Source: Rhodocyclales bacterium
Lineage (GTDB): Bacteria; Pseudomonadota; Gammaproteobacteria; Burkholderiales; Rhodocyclaceae
Length of the DNA stretch: 64,000 bases
Direction of reading: 5' to 3'
Assembly: GCA_016214145.1 (NCBI GenBank)
Contig: JACRPA010000006.1
Span: 477,428-541,427 of the forward strand
Under the pieces are notes generated by a model. It was not told where the DNA came from. It was given only the letters and a program-made list of their open reading frames with translations, and did no database searches. Shown here in pieces: positions 25,096 to 35,631 of this stretch; position 1 is the first letter of the stretch, and every line of letters begins with the position of its first letter. The position numbers were made by a program, and so were the translations under genes.

Positions 25096-26289
25096 ATGAG
25101 CCTCATCAACCGCATGCTGCAGGACCTGGAGGCGCGCCGCGCCGCCGATCAGGGCAGCGCCCTGTCAAAAGATGTTCGGCCGCTGCCGGCCGCGCAGGAA
25201 ACCAACTGGCTGCGTCTTGCAGCGATGGGCGTGGTGGGGGCGGCGATTCTGGTGGCGGGCGGCATGCTATGGATGGAGATGCAGGATCAGCCGGTGGCTC
25301 CGCCTCCCGCCGCGGCGCCCAAGCCCATCGCCATGACGCCTCCCGCACCACTGCCTGCGCCTGTGCCGCCCGCCCCGGTTCAGCCCGCAGTTGCACCCGC
25401 GGAACCTGTTCCGGCCCCAGCTGCCGCCGTGCCTGCCGCGACGCCTGGACCTGTGCCGGCCTCTGCGCCGGCCAACACGTCAGCCGCGGCGCCTGCCACC
25501 CCGGTTGCGGATGTTGCGAAAGCCCTGCCTGAACCGAAGGCGCAACCCGCTCCGACGCCTGTAACGCCCAAAGCCGATGCTGCATCCGCCGAGCGCGCGC
25601 TCAAGGTCGACACTTCACTGAACCTGCCGAGCGGTGTTCAGGAAAGCAGCTCGGCCAAGCCGCAGCGCACCGAAAAGGCCGGCCCGACGGTCATCGAGAA
25701 AAAGGTGCGCAACGTTCCCCCGAAGGAGCGCGCGGAGAGCGAATACCGCAGGGCGCTTGCCTTGCTCGGCCAGGGACGCCAGCAAGAGTCTCTGGCTGGA
25801 TTCGGCGCGGCCCTGCAGGCCGATCCGACGCATGTGAATGCCCGCCTGTCCCTGGTCAATCTCCTGCTGGATCAGCAGCGGCTGGCCGATGCGCAAGCCA
25901 TGCTCGAAGAGGGGCTCGGCCTGGCGCCCGGCCAGCCGCAACTGGCCATGCGCCTGGCGCGCATCCAGATCGAACGAGGCGATTTGCAGGGCGCCTCCGG
26001 GACCTTGCAAAAGGCAAGCGCCGCCGCCGCAAGCAACGCGGAGTTTCATGCGCTCCATGCCGCCGTATTGCAGAGACTGACTTTGCACAAGGATGCCGTG
26101 ACGGAGTATCAGGCCGCCCTGCGCCTCGCGCCCCAGGCCGGCGTGTGGTGGATGGGCCTGGGCATCTCGCTGGAAGCCGACGGGCGTGGCGCGGAAGCGC
26201 GCGAAGCCTACCAGCGGGCGCGCGCCAGCGGCGCGCTGTCGGCCGAACTGGATCGTTACGTCGAGCAGAAACTCAGGCAGCTGCAGTAA
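25096..26289 (+). CDS. mshN: MshN, TPR-containing pilus biogenesis protein
   Basis: A 397-residue bitopic protein. The start SLINRMLQDLEARRA is shared with MshN and GspB-like proteins. A membrane helix (about 38-56) is followed by a 130-residue Pro/Ala-rich periplasmic linker and TPR repeats (about 210-395, e.g. YRRALALLGQGRQQESLAGFGAAL). It closes the MSHA locus; comF is convergent directly after its stop. Confidence 0.87.
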   Translation: MSLINRMLQDLEARRAADQGSALSKDVRPLPAAQETNWLRLAAMGVVGAAILVAGGMLWMEMQDQPVAPPPAAAPKPIAMTPPAPLPAPVPPAPVQPAVAPAEPVPAPAAAVPAATPGPVPASAPANTSAAAPATPVADVAKALPEPKAQPAPTPVTPKADAASAERALKVDTSLNLPSGVQESSSAKPQRTEKAGPTVIEKKVRNVPPKERAESEYRRALALLGQGRQQESLAGFGAALQADPTHVNARLSLVNLLLDQQRLADAQAMLEEGLGLAPGQPQLAMRLARIQIERGDLQGASGTLQKASAAAASNAEFHALHAAVLQRLTLHKDAVTEYQAALRLAPQAGVWWMGLGISLEADGRGAEAREAYQRARASGALSAELDRYVEQKLRQLQ

Positions 26290-26985
26290 TCAGTTCGGCA
26301 AGGTTCTTGCCACCACCCAGTTTTCCACCCTTGCTGCGCCGTGCAGCTTCAGTATCCGCGCGAACTCGTTCAGCGTTGCTCCGGTGGTCATGACGTCGTC
26401 GACCACGGCGACGGTTTTCCGCGTCAGGTCGCTCCTGCATTCGAAGGCGTTGCGGATGTTGGCCTGGCGCGCCTTCCATGGCAGGCTGGCCTGCGGTGCG
26501 GTGTCGAGGACGCGGGTGCAGGCGTCGGCAATGAGCGGCAGGCCGAGGCAGCGCGCCAGCGGGCGGGCGATCTCATGCGCCTGGTTGAAACCGCGCTCCT
26601 TCATGCGCTGCGCGGAGAGCGGCAGCGGCATGATGCAGTCGACGTCGGCCGATCCGATGCGCCCGTCGAGCGCGTCGGCCAGCCAGCCGGCGAGCGGGAG
26701 ACGGTGCCGGTACTTCAGTCCCTGCACCAGGTGTTCCACCGGAAAGGCATAGCGGAACACGGCTGCCGTGGCATCGAAATGAGGCGGCGCATTCCGGCAG
26801 GCGCCGCAGATCGCACCCTCCGGTGCAGGCAGGGCGCAAACCGGGCAGAGCGGGCCGGCCAGATGGGGCAGATCGGCTTCGCAAGCGGTGCAGACCAGGC
26901 GATCGCCGCTGCCCTGGCCGCAGACGTAGCAGTCCTGCGGCAGCAGCCGGCCCAGTGCCACAATTGTCGTCCGGTAAATTGACAA
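26290..26985 (-). CDS. comF: ComF-family phosphoribosyltransferase-like protein
   Basis: A cytosolic protein of about 231 residues linked in several bacteria to handling of imported single-stranded DNA. The N-terminus has a double zinc ribbon (CYVCG, CTAC, CPVC, CGAC), and the C-terminal half a type I PRTase domain with the PRPP loop VAVVDDVMTTGATL near residue 205. The start is uncertain: TTG 26985 or GTG 26961 precede the zinc ribbon; a longer reading to 27048 would enter bioB. It is convergent with mshN and divergent from bioB. Confidence 0.86.
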   Translation of the reverse strand: MSIYRTTIVALGRLLPQDCYVCGQGSGDRLVCTACEADLPHLAGPLCPVCALPAPEGAICGACRNAPPHFDATAAVFRYAFPVEHLVQGLKYRHRLPLAGWLADALDGRIGSADVDCIMPLPLSAQRMKERGFNQAHEIARPLARCLGLPLIADACTRVLDTAPQASLPWKARQANIRNAFECRSDLTRKTVAVVDDVMTTGATLNEFARILKLHGAARVENWVVARTLPN

Positions 26986-27042
26986 GCCTCCCCCCTTGAA
27001 CGATGATCCTCGATCCGATTCTAGCCGAAGCATTTCCCCGAC

Positions 27043-28020
27043 ATGCATACAGCCGCAGCCGACCGCGTGAGCAAGGGCTCACACAAGCAGAAGACATGGA
27101 CCGCCGCCGAGATCCAGGCGCTGTTCGCACTGCCCTTCAACGATCTGCTCTACCAGGCCCAGCAGGTGCATCGCAAGCATTTCGACGCCAACAGCGTGCA
27201 ACGCTCGACCCTGCTGTCGGTGAAGACCGGCGGCTGTTCGGAGGATTGCGGCTATTGCTCGCAGGCGGCGCGCCACCATACCGGACTGGAAAAGGAGTCC
27301 CTGCTGGAGATCGACGAGGTGGTGGCCGCGGCCCAGGCCGCCAAGGAAAAGGGCGCCAGCCGCTTCTGCATGGGCGCCGCCTGGCGCGGCCCGAAGGACA
27401 AGGACCTGGAGCAGGTGAGCGAGATGATCCGCGCCGTGAAGGCGCTCGGCCTGGAAACCTGCGTGACGCTGGGCATGCTCAAGGAAGGCCAGGCCGAAAA
27501 GCTGAAGGCCGCCGGCCTCGACTACTACAACCACAACCTGGATACCGCGCCGGAGTTCTACGGCAACATCGTCACCACCCACAGCCAGGCCGACCGCTTC
27601 GACACGCTCGGCAAGGTGCGCGAGGCCGGCATCCACGTCTGCTGCGGCGGCATCGTCGGCATGGGCGAGACGCGTGCCGGCCGCGCCGGCCTGATCGCCG
27701 AACTGGCCAACATGAATCCGCCGCCGGAATCCGTGCCGATCAACAACCTCGTCCCGGTGCCCGGCACGCCGCTGGCGAATGCCGAGCCGATCGACCCCTT
27801 CGAGTTCGTCCGCACCATCGCCGCCGCGCGCATCACCATGCCGGCGAGCCTGGTGCGCCTCTCCGCCGGCCGCCAGGAGATGTCGGACGAGCTGCAGGCG
27901 CTGTGCTTCCTCGCCGGCGCCAATTCCATCTTCTACGGCGACAAGCTGCTCACCACCGGCAATCCCGAAGCCGGACGTGACGAACGGCTCTTCGAGCGGC
28001 TGGGCTTGCGCGCCGTCTGA
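27043..28020 (+). CDS. bioB: Biotin synthase
   Basis: A 325-residue radical SAM enzyme inserting sulfur into dethiobiotin. The SAM [4Fe-4S] motif is Cys65-x3-Cys69-x2-Cys72 (CSEDCGYC). Other family parts are [25 protein letters not shown] and [12 protein letters not shown], with conserved Cys ligands of the auxiliary [2Fe-2S] cluster. The TGA shares a base with the bioC ATG, so biotin genes are coupled here. Confidence 0.97.
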   Translation: MHTAAADRVSKGSHKQKTWTAAEIQALFALPFNDLLYQAQQVHRKHFDANSVQRSTLLSVKTGGCSEDCGYCSQAARHHTGLEKESLLEIDEVVAAAQAAKEKGASRFCMGAAWRGPKDKDLEQVSEMIRAVKALGLETCVTLGMLKEGQAEKLKAAGLDYYNHNLDTAPEFYGNIVTTHSQADRFDTLGKVREAGIHVCCGGIVGMGETRAGRAGLIAELANMNPPPESVPINNLVPVPGTPLANAEPIDPFEFVRTIAAARITMPASLVRLSAGRQEMSDELQALCFLAGANSIFYGDKLLTTGNPEAGRDERLFERLGLRAV

Positions 28021-28823
28021 TGCGGCAAGACTTCAGCAGGGCGGCAGCCTCCTACGACGAGGCTGCCGTGCTGGCGAAAGAAGTCAGTCTGCGCATGACG
28101 GCGCGGCTCGATTTCGTCAAGCTCACCCCCGCCCGCGTCGCCGACATCGGCTGCGCCACCGGCGACGGCATCCGCGCCTTGCAGGCGCGCTATCCTCAGG
28201 CCCTTCCCCTGGCGATCGATTACGCGCCGGCCATGCTGGCCGAGGTCGCGCGACGCGTCCCATGGATGGAAAAGCTGCGCCGCCGCACACCGCGCTGCGT
28301 GGCGGCCGACGTGCGGGCGTTGCCCCTGTCGGGCGGCACGCTGGGCCTGGCCTGGTCGAACCTGATGCTGCACTGGCTCGACGATCCTCTGCCGGCCTTC
28401 GGCGAGCTGCACCGCGTGCTGGAAACCGGCGGCCTGCTGATGTTCAGCGCGCTGGGCCCGGACACCTTGAAGGAACTGCGCGCCGCCGGCGCTACGACGC
28501 TGAGGCGCTTTCACGACATGCACGACCTCGGCGACATGCTGATGGCGGCCGGTTTCGCCGATCCGGTGATGGACATGGAGCGCATCGAACTCGCCTACGC
28601 CAGCCCGCGCGGCCTGCTGCGCGACCAGCGGCTGCTCGGCGTGCGCGACGGCCTGCTCGGCCCGATGGGCTTTCGCGAGGGGCGGCGCGTTTTCCGCGCC
28701 TGGGAGACGCAGCGTCGGGAGGGGCGCCTGCCCGCCACCTTCGAGATCGTCTACGGACATGCCTGGAAAGCCGAGGCGAAGACCTCAGCGGACGGCCGTG
28801 CGGTTATCCGCTTTCATAAATAG
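28020..28823 (+). CDS. bioC: Malonyl-ACP O-methyltransferase BioC
   Basis: A 267-residue SAM-dependent methyltransferase that caps malonyl-ACP so it can enter fatty acid synthesis toward pimelate. The opening FSRAAASYDEAAVLAKEVSLRM is typical, motif I is DIGCATGDG near residue 41, and SNLMLHWLDDP and FSALGPDTLKEL are BioC hallmarks. It is coupled to bioB by TGATG. The last 20 bases overlap the convergent msrQ. Confidence 0.93.
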   Translation: MRQDFSRAAASYDEAAVLAKEVSLRMTARLDFVKLTPARVADIGCATGDGIRALQARYPQALPLAIDYAPAMLAEVARRVPWMEKLRRRTPRCVAADVRALPLSGGTLGLAWSNLMLHWLDDPLPAFGELHRVLETGGLLMFSALGPDTLKELRAAGATTLRRFHDMHDLGDMLMAAGFADPVMDMERIELAYASPRGLLRDQRLLGVRDGLLGPMGFREGRRVFRAWETQRREGRLPATFEIVYGHAWKAEAKTSADGRAVIRFHK

Positions 28824-29435
28824 ACGCGCGCAATTGCCGTTGCCGTTCGCGCGCCAAACGAGCCGCGCGCCAGCCCAGCAACACACCGAGCAGCACGGCA
28901 TAGACCAGCGGCAGCGTGATGTCCTTCTTCACCAGCCACCAGTAGTGGATGACGCCGATGATGGCGATGGCGTAGGCGCTGCGGTGCAGCTGCGCCCAGC
29001 GCCGCCCGCCGAGCCGTTTCAGCATTGCCGCATTGGAGGTCGCCGCCAGCGGGATCAGCAGCAGGAAGGCGGTGAAGCCGGCGGTGATGAAGGGGCGCTT
29101 GGCGATGTCCTTGACGATGGACATCCAGTCGAAGAACTGGTCGAGCCAGAGGTAAGTGAGGAAGTGCAGCAAGGCATAGAAAAAAACATACAGGCCGAGC
29201 ATGCGGCGCAGCCTGATCAGCCAGTGCCAGCCGCTCAGGTGGCGCAGCGGCGTCACCGCCAGCGTGACGAGCAGGAAGTTCAGCGTCCACGTGCCCAGAT
29301 GGCGGGTGATGTATTCGATGGGGTTCGCGCCGAGCCCGCCGACGTAGCCCAGCCAGACAAGTTGCGCCAACGGCCACAGGCAGGCGGCAAAGAGCGCGGC
29401 CTTGATGGCAATGATCTGGCGTGGTGTCGGCTGCA

Positions 29436-29436
<1 letters not shown>
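28804..29436 (-). CDS. msrQ: MsrQ, heme-binding membrane subunit of the periplasmic MsrPQ system
   Basis: A 210-residue polytopic protein with about six hydrophobic segments and conserved His residues in membrane helices (LGLYVFFYALLHFLTYLWLD and AIIGVIHYWW), typical of the ferric-reductase-like b heme subunit. It passes electrons from the quinone pool to MsrP. ATG 29436 shares its A with the msrP stop (TGATG on the minus strand), so the pair is translationally coupled. Confidence 0.92.
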
Positions 29437-30386
<950 letters not shown>

Positions 30387-30439
30387 GGCGTACTTTCGGT
30401 TGGGAACATGCCGAGTAGACCGGCATGAACCGCGGAAAC

Positions 30440-31201
30440 TTACGGATTCAACTGCCGATAGACGGAAGTGGCGACCCGCAGCAGTTCCGCCTTGTCCAGT
30501 TCGCCCGACAGGGCATAGCCGAAGCGGCCATCCAGCCAGTAGAACACGCCGATGCCGTCTTCCTGCGAGAAGCGGAAGGCGGTCTCTCGACTGTCCTGCG
30601 TATCGCGGCGCACATAGAGCGTCAGCCGCTGGCCGCGGCCGTCCTGGTACATGAACTGGGCCACCGGGCCGGCTTCGCCCGGCAACAGGCGGCCGCCGAC
30701 CAATTCGAACCCCTGTCCGGAGAGACGGGGCGGCTTCAACTCCGCACCCAGCCGCTTCGACAGCCAGGCGACCAGATGGGTTTCCTCGGCGGCGCCGACT
30801 TCGACGGGATGTCGTATCTCCGGGCTGAAGACGGCATGCGCCAGCGCCGCCTGGCGCGCCAGGGTTGCTGCCGGCTGAGGCCCCTGCGAAGGGGCCGTGC
30901 CGCGCAGCTGATATCCGATCACGCCACCCACCGCCAGCCAGGCAATGGCCGCGGCCATGCGCAGTGGGGGCAGTCGAGACGAGGGCCGTGCAGCTTCCGC
31001 CAGGCGCGCCGGCACGGGTTCATCGAGAACGGAGTCGAAGGTGCGGTGCAATTGCTCGCCCTGGATGCGCCATTCGGCCACCGCCTGGCGCATTTCCGGG
31101 TGATCGGCCAGCCAGGCTTCCACTGCCGCGCGGCTTGTGGCATCCAGACGCCCGTCGGCATAGGCATGCAGTTCCTGCTCGCCGATTGATCGAATATTCA
31201 T
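30440..31201 (-). CDS. Transmembrane anti-sigma factor partner of the ECF sigma factor
   Basis: A 253-residue bitopic protein. The N-terminal 75 residues ([24 protein letters not shown]) form the anti-sigma domain seen in RsiW/ChrR-type regulators, but without a clear HxxxCxxC zinc site. One membrane helix lies at about 81-99, and a periplasmic domain of about 150 residues follows, presumably the sensor. It overlaps the sigma gene by ATGA, the standard layout for a cognate pair. The signal sensed is unknown. Confidence 0.82.
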   Translation of the reverse strand: MNIRSIGEQELHAYADGRLDATSRAAVEAWLADHPEMRQAVAEWRIQGEQLHRTFDSVLDEPVPARLAEAARPSSRLPPLRMAAAIAWLAVGGVIGYQLRGTAPSQGPQPAATLARQAALAHAVFSPEIRHPVEVGAAEETHLVAWLSKRLGAELKPPRLSGQGFELVGGRLLPGEAGPVAQFMYQDGRGQRLTLYVRRDTQDSRETAFRFSQEDGIGVFYWLDGRFGYALSGELDKAELLRVATSVYRQLNP

Positions 31202-31698
31202 TTGACCGCCTTCAGGTGCGTTTCGGCGGGTTCGCTTCCGGCCAGCAGGGCACGCAGGCGCTCGCGTCCGCGCGACAGCCGCGACATGACCGTGCCGATG
31301 GGGACGCCAAGGACTCTGGCAGCATCCTCGTAGGAAAGATCCTCCAGACCGACCAGCAGCAGCACTTCCCGCTGCTCTTCGGGCAGTCGCGACAGGCTGC
31401 GCGCGAAGTCGCGCAGTTCAAGAGCATCGCCCTGGTTCTCCCGCACCGGCAGTTCAGGCAGGGCTTCGTCGCCGGGATATTCAATCAATCGGGGACTGCG
31501 CACCTGGTTGACGAAAAGATTGTGCATGATGGAGAACAACCAGGCGCGCAGGTTGCCGGGCCGCCACAGCGACCATTTGCCGAGCGCGCGCTCCAGCGTG
31601 TCCTGAACCAGGTCGTCGGCGCGCACGACATCCCCCGTCAGCGCGCGCGCATAGCGGCGCAGGCGGGGAATTTCGGCAACGATGGCGTGGCGGTTCAT
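31198..31698 (-). CDS. ECF-family RNA polymerase sigma factor
   Basis: A 166-residue sigma70-like factor. Region 2 (about 5-75) has RYARALTGDVVRADDLVQDTLERAL and the -10 recognition helix; region 4 (about 110-160) has LPEEQREVLLLVGLEDLSYEDAARVLGVPIGTVMSRLSRGRERL. No region 3 is present, as in ECF factors. It lies between a small lipoprotein gene (11 bases upstream) and its anti-sigma gene, next to msrPQ. An envelope oxidative-stress regulon is an inference from that adjacency only. Confidence 0.92.
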   Translation of the reverse strand: MNRHAIVAEIPRLRRYARALTGDVVRADDLVQDTLERALGKWSLWRPGNLRAWLFSIMHNLFVNQVRSPRLIEYPGDEALPELPVRENQGDALELRDFARSLSRLPEEQREVLLLVGLEDLSYEDAARVLGVPIGTVMSRLSRGRERLRALLAGSEPAETHLKAVK

Positions 31699-31709
31699 CG
31701 GAAACGAGT

Positions 31710-32108
31710 CTACTCCTTGGCGATGCGCCAGGCGTTATTGACGCCGTCCCCAGTCCTGTCGCCGGGTTTCTGGTCCTTGATCCAGAAATAGAGCGGCTTG
31801 CCGCGGTGGGCCCACTGTTTCTTGCCATCGTCGCGCGTGACGATCGACCAGTCGCCCGAGGCGCGGTCGGCGTCGCCGGCGAACAGGGGCGGCCAGTTGG
31901 CGGCACACGGCCCGTTGCAGACGCTCTTGCCGCTGCCGGCGGCGTCCTTGTCGAAGGTGTACAGCGTCATGCCGCCGGCGCCGACGAACACGCCGTTTTC
32001 CATGCGTGCGGGCGCGGCAGACCGGGTTTCGTAGGAAGCGCAGCCGGCGAGAAGGCCGAGCGCCATGAAGCCGGCAGCAAGGCCGGCGCGAAGGGACGGA
32101 TTATTCAT
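31710..32108 (-). CDS. Small lipoprotein with Yx(F/W)xxD-type repeats (COG4315-like)
   Basis: A 132-residue predicted lipoprotein. The signal ends in LLAGC, and two copies of the family motif appear as LYTFDKD and LYFWIKD, with a CNGPCAANWPPL segment between them. Start ATG 32108 follows an AGGAGA ribosome site. It is first in a three-gene operon with the ECF sigma factor and anti-sigma, and may be a target or sensor of that system. Function is not established for the family. Confidence 0.82.
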   Translation of the reverse strand: MNNPSLRAGLAAGFMALGLLAGCASYETRSAAPARMENGVFVGAGGMTLYTFDKDAAGSGKSVCNGPCAANWPPLFAGDADRASGDWSIVTRDDGKKQWAHRGKPLYFWIKDQKPGDRTGDGVNNAWRIAKE

Positions 32109-32179
32109 GTTTTCTCCTGTTGAGGTTGGGTGCCACACAGCCTAAACAAGCGGGGTGCCCTGTTTATTCCTCGAAGGAA

Positions 32180-32210
32180 GAAAAAAAGGGGTGGCAGTTG
32201 CCACCCCTTT
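32180..32210 (-). terminator. Rho-independent terminator after cytochrome c4
   Basis: A perfect 12-bp inverted repeat, AAAGGGGTGGCA (32185-32196) and TGCCACCCCTTT (32199-32210), with a 2-base loop. Read on the minus strand it is followed by a run of T residues, 24 bases beyond the cytochrome c4 stop. It insulates the lipoprotein/sigma operon. Confidence 0.88.
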
Positions 32211-32233
32211 GGGTTCAGTCGAAGCGGACCGGT

Positions 32234-32887
32234 TTAGCGCAAGCCGGCTATATAGTCCGAGACGGCCTTGATTTCGGCGTCCGACATCTTGTCGGCAACG
32301 GCGCGCATCATCTTGTTCGGGTCGTTGGCGCGCTCGCCGGCGCGGAAGGCCTTAAGCTGCGCTTCGGTGTACTCGGCGAACTGGCCGCCGATGCGCGGGT
32401 ATTGCGCCGGGATGCCGGCGCCGGCCGGGCCGTGACAAGCGGCGCAGGCAGGCAGGCCCTTGCCTGCATTGCCGGCGCGATACAGCTTCTGGCCGGCTTC
32501 GATGGCCTGGTTCTTGGCCTGCTCCCCCTTCTGCGTCTGGCTGGCATACCAGGCGGCCACGTTCTTCATGTCCTGATCGTTGATGGCCGCGACCATGCCG
32601 CCCATGATGGGGCTGTTGCGCTCGGCCGGCTTGCCGCCGTCGGCCTTGAAGTTCTTCAACTGCTTGTAAATGTAATCGGCATGCTGGCCTGCCAGCTTGG
32701 GATTGGCGGCGACCGCGCTGTTGCCGTCGGGGTTGTGGCAGGCGGCACAGATTTGCGTGGCGACCTGCTGACCCTTGGCGGCATCAACCTTGGGGGCGGT
32801 TTTTTCTGCGGAGGCGGGCTTGTCGGCGGCCTGGACCGTTACGGCCAAGGCAAGCGCCAGTGACAGGGCGATGAAGCGATGAACCAT
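32234..32887 (-). CDS. Di-heme cytochrome c4
   Basis: A 217-residue periplasmic cytochrome with signal peptide (1-20) and two class I heme domains. Heme sites are CAACH at 47-51 and CAACH at 148-152, with distal Met candidates in SPIMGGM and NKMMRAVADKMSD. It carries electrons to terminal oxidases. It is divergent from engB, a widespread betaproteobacterial arrangement; the region between holds a palindromic repeat array. Confidence 0.94.
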   Translation of the reverse strand: MVHRFIALSLALALAVTVQAADKPASAEKTAPKVDAAKGQQVATQICAACHNPDGNSAVAANPKLAGQHADYIYKQLKNFKADGGKPAERNSPIMGGMVAAINDQDMKNVAAWYASQTQKGEQAKNQAIEAGQKLYRAGNAGKGLPACAACHGPAGAGIPAQYPRIGGQFAEYTEAQLKAFRAGERANDPNKMMRAVADKMSDAEIKAVSDYIAGLR

Positions 32888-32940
32888 GGGTGCGACTCCT
32901 CGGGGCCTGAATTTAGTTTCGGCCGCTGCGCTTGACGCCG

Positions 32941-33051
32941 ATAAAGCCGGCGTTAGCCGGGTAGCGTTTTAGCTCCGGCTAACGCCAATAAAGCCGGCGT
33001 TAGCCGGGTAGCGTTTTAGCTCCGGCTAACGCCAATAAAGCCGGCGTTAGC
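32941..33051. repeat. 47-bp palindromic repeat array (two copies plus partial), REP-like
   Basis: Units lie at 32941-32987 and 32988-33034, then a 17-bp partial at 33035-33051. Each unit holds a perfect 12-bp inverted repeat, GGCGTTAGCCGG and CCGGCTAACGCC, around a 14-base loop. Adjacent units can also pair across their junction. It fills the cytochrome c4-engB divergent region (32888-33207) and has no coding potential. The structure resembles REP/BIME elements. The remaining 150 bp of the region show only weak promoter-like AT stretches before engB. Confidence 0.9.
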
Positions 33052-33207
33052 CTCCACTGAAACTTCGTTTTCAAAACGATGCAGTTTCGGCACAGGTTAA
33101 CTGAAGCGCAGCGACTGTAAGCGCAACGGCCGAAGCCAAAAAGCTGTTATTCTATACCAACTTACCTTGGTTGCTCCATGTTCTGCGGGCTTCCGCCCGC
33201 TAGCTCT

Positions 33208-33849
33208 ATGCCCCTGTTTGCCAATGCGGTTTTTACGATCTCCGCAGCAAAGCTGAACGATCTGCCGCCGCCGTCCGGCGCGGAGATCGCGTTTGCCGGG
33301 CGTTCCAATTCCGGCAAGTCGAGCGCGATCAACACCTTGGCAGGCAGGACAAGACTGGCCTTTGTCAGCAAGACGCCGGGGCGCACGCAACTGATCAATT
33401 TCTTTCGCCTGGTCAACGGCGCCTTTCTGGTGGATCTGCCAGGCTATGGCTACGCCGACGTGCCCGAGGAAATCCGGCGCCAGTGGCAGGGCGTGCTGGC
33501 GGCCTATCTGACTCGACGCACGAGCATATGCGGCCTGGTCCTGATCATGGATGCGCGTCGGCCGTTGACCGAACTGGATCGCCAGATGCTCGCGTGGTTC
33601 GGCCCGACCGGCAAGCCCATCCATATCCTGCTGACGAAGGCCGACAAGCTGACGCGCAGCGAGGCAGCGAAAATCCTGCAGGCTACCCGGAGCGAGCTGG
33701 CTCCCTGGGCCGATCAGGTCAGCGTGCAGCTCTTCTCGAGCCTGAAGAAAACGGGTGTCGACGAGGCGGAACGGATCATCGGCAACTGGCTGGGCGTTGC
33801 CGATGAGGGAGCGGAAAAATCAGCGGAAAAAAGAAATGCCCCCGGCTAA
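33208..33849 (+). CDS. engB: Ribosome biogenesis GTPase EngB (YsxC/YihA)
   Basis: A 213-residue TRAFAC GTPase needed for large-subunit assembly. G1 is [10 protein letters not shown]2 TPGRTQ, G3 DLPGYG, G4 TKAD and G5 FSS. ATG 33208 ([11 protein letters not shown]) matches the usual N-terminus; an ATG at 33178 would add ten residues over a GCGGGC-TTCC-GCCCGC hairpin. It ends inside the first stem of the structured region before hemB. Confidence 0.93.
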   Translation: MPLFANAVFTISAAKLNDLPPPSGAEIAFAGRSNSGKSSAINTLAGRTRLAFVSKTPGRTQLINFFRLVNGAFLVDLPGYGYADVPEEIRRQWQGVLAAYLTRRTSICGLVLIMDARRPLTELDRQMLAWFGPTGKPIHILLTKADKLTRSEAAKILQATRSELAPWADQVSVQLFSSLKKTGVDEAERIIGNWLGVADEGAEKSAEKRNAPG

Positions 33850-33960
33850 AGGGGAGAAAAACCGGGGGCGGAAACGCCTTAACTTGATTAAGGCACCCGC
33901 TCAGGGAGGTGAAGCGGGAGACGGTTCAACACCATCTGTCGTTTCTGAGCGAAAATCCTC
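33838..33960 (+). ncRNA. Structured RNA region between engB and hemB (candidate hemB leader)
   Basis: Consecutive helices: GCCCCCGG (33838-33845) with CCGGGGGC (33862-33869); GGCG-GAAA-CGCC (33867-33878) with a GNRA tetraloop, alternative to the first; GCCTTAA-CTTGA-TTAAGGC (33876-33894); and CCCGCT (33896-33901) with AGCGGG (33913-33918). The last has the 11-base loop CAGGGAGGTGA, nearly a full Shine-Dalgarno sequence. There is no ORF. A conserved hemB RNA motif is known upstream of hemB in Burkholderia. Position suggests the same role, but I cannot test the consensus. Confidence 0.5.
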
Positions 33961-33977
33961 AGTGCAAGTTCCAATGA

Positions 33978-35015
<1,038 letters not shown>

Positions 35016-35022
35016 AAAGGCA

Positions 35023-35619
35023 TTACGCCGGCTGCGAGAGACAGCCCGCCAGCAGCATCGGCCATTGCTGCGGCCATTGCGCCATCGGTTCGCGCGTGAA
35101 ACCGCTCTTGACGAAGATCTGCCAGCGGCCTATGGCGTAGCACAGACACAGGTTGGCGGCAGCAGCGGCATCCTCGCCTTGCGGCAGTTCATTGCTGGTC
35201 GCGGCGATACGCAGGGCTTGCTTGAGCGCGGCCTCGATGCGGTCGAGCAACTGGTTGATGCGCGACTGCAGGCGGTTGTCTTCGTTCACCAGCGCATCCC
35301 CGATCAGCACCCGGGTCAGTCCGCGGTTCTTCTGCGCAAATCCCAGCAGCAGGGCGACGATCAGTTCCGCCTGCTTCACACCTGATTGTTCCTCGGCATT
35401 GATCTTGTTGATGACGGAGAAAAGGCCGGTTTCGATGAACTCGATGAGACCCTCGTACATCTGCGCCTTGCTGGCGAAGTGACGATAGAGCGCGGCCTCC
35501 GAGACATCCAGCTTCTTCGCCAGGAGCGCGGTGGTGATCTTTTCCCCCTTCGGATCCTGCAGCATCTCGGCGATGGTCTGCAGGATCTGCAGCTTGCGTT
35601 CTCCCGGTCTGGCGGCCAT
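35023..35619 (-). CDS. slmA: Nucleoid occlusion factor SlmA (TetR family)
   Basis: A 198-residue TetR-fold DNA-binding protein that blocks FtsZ assembly over the nucleoid. The N-terminus PGERKLQILQTIAEMLQDPKG and the HTH (ITTALLAKKLDVSEAALYRHFASKAQMYEGLIEFIE) match SlmA. Start ATG follows AAGGGGGAG. In related genomes a HAD pyrimidine 5'-nucleotidase gene lies between slmA and argB; here only its last codons remain. Confidence 0.92.
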   Translation of the reverse strand: MAARPGERKLQILQTIAEMLQDPKGEKITTALLAKKLDVSEAALYRHFASKAQMYEGLIEFIETGLFSVINKINAEEQSGVKQAELIVALLLGFAQKNRGLTRVLIGDALVNEDNRLQSRINQLLDRIEAALKQALRIAATSNELPQGEDAAAAANLCLCYAIGRWQIFVKSGFTREPMAQWPQQWPMLLAGCLSQPA

Positions 35620-35631
35620 TGCTCCCCCTTG

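Noticed and set aside
32941..33051. A possible CRISPR array (47-bp repeats)
   Set aside because: The units are contiguous with no unique spacers, and no cas genes are in the window.
33178..33207. An upstream ATG of engB adding ten residues
   Set aside because: The added residues lie over a GCGGGC/GCCCGC hairpin and do not fit the usual EngB N-terminus; the ATG at 33208 does.
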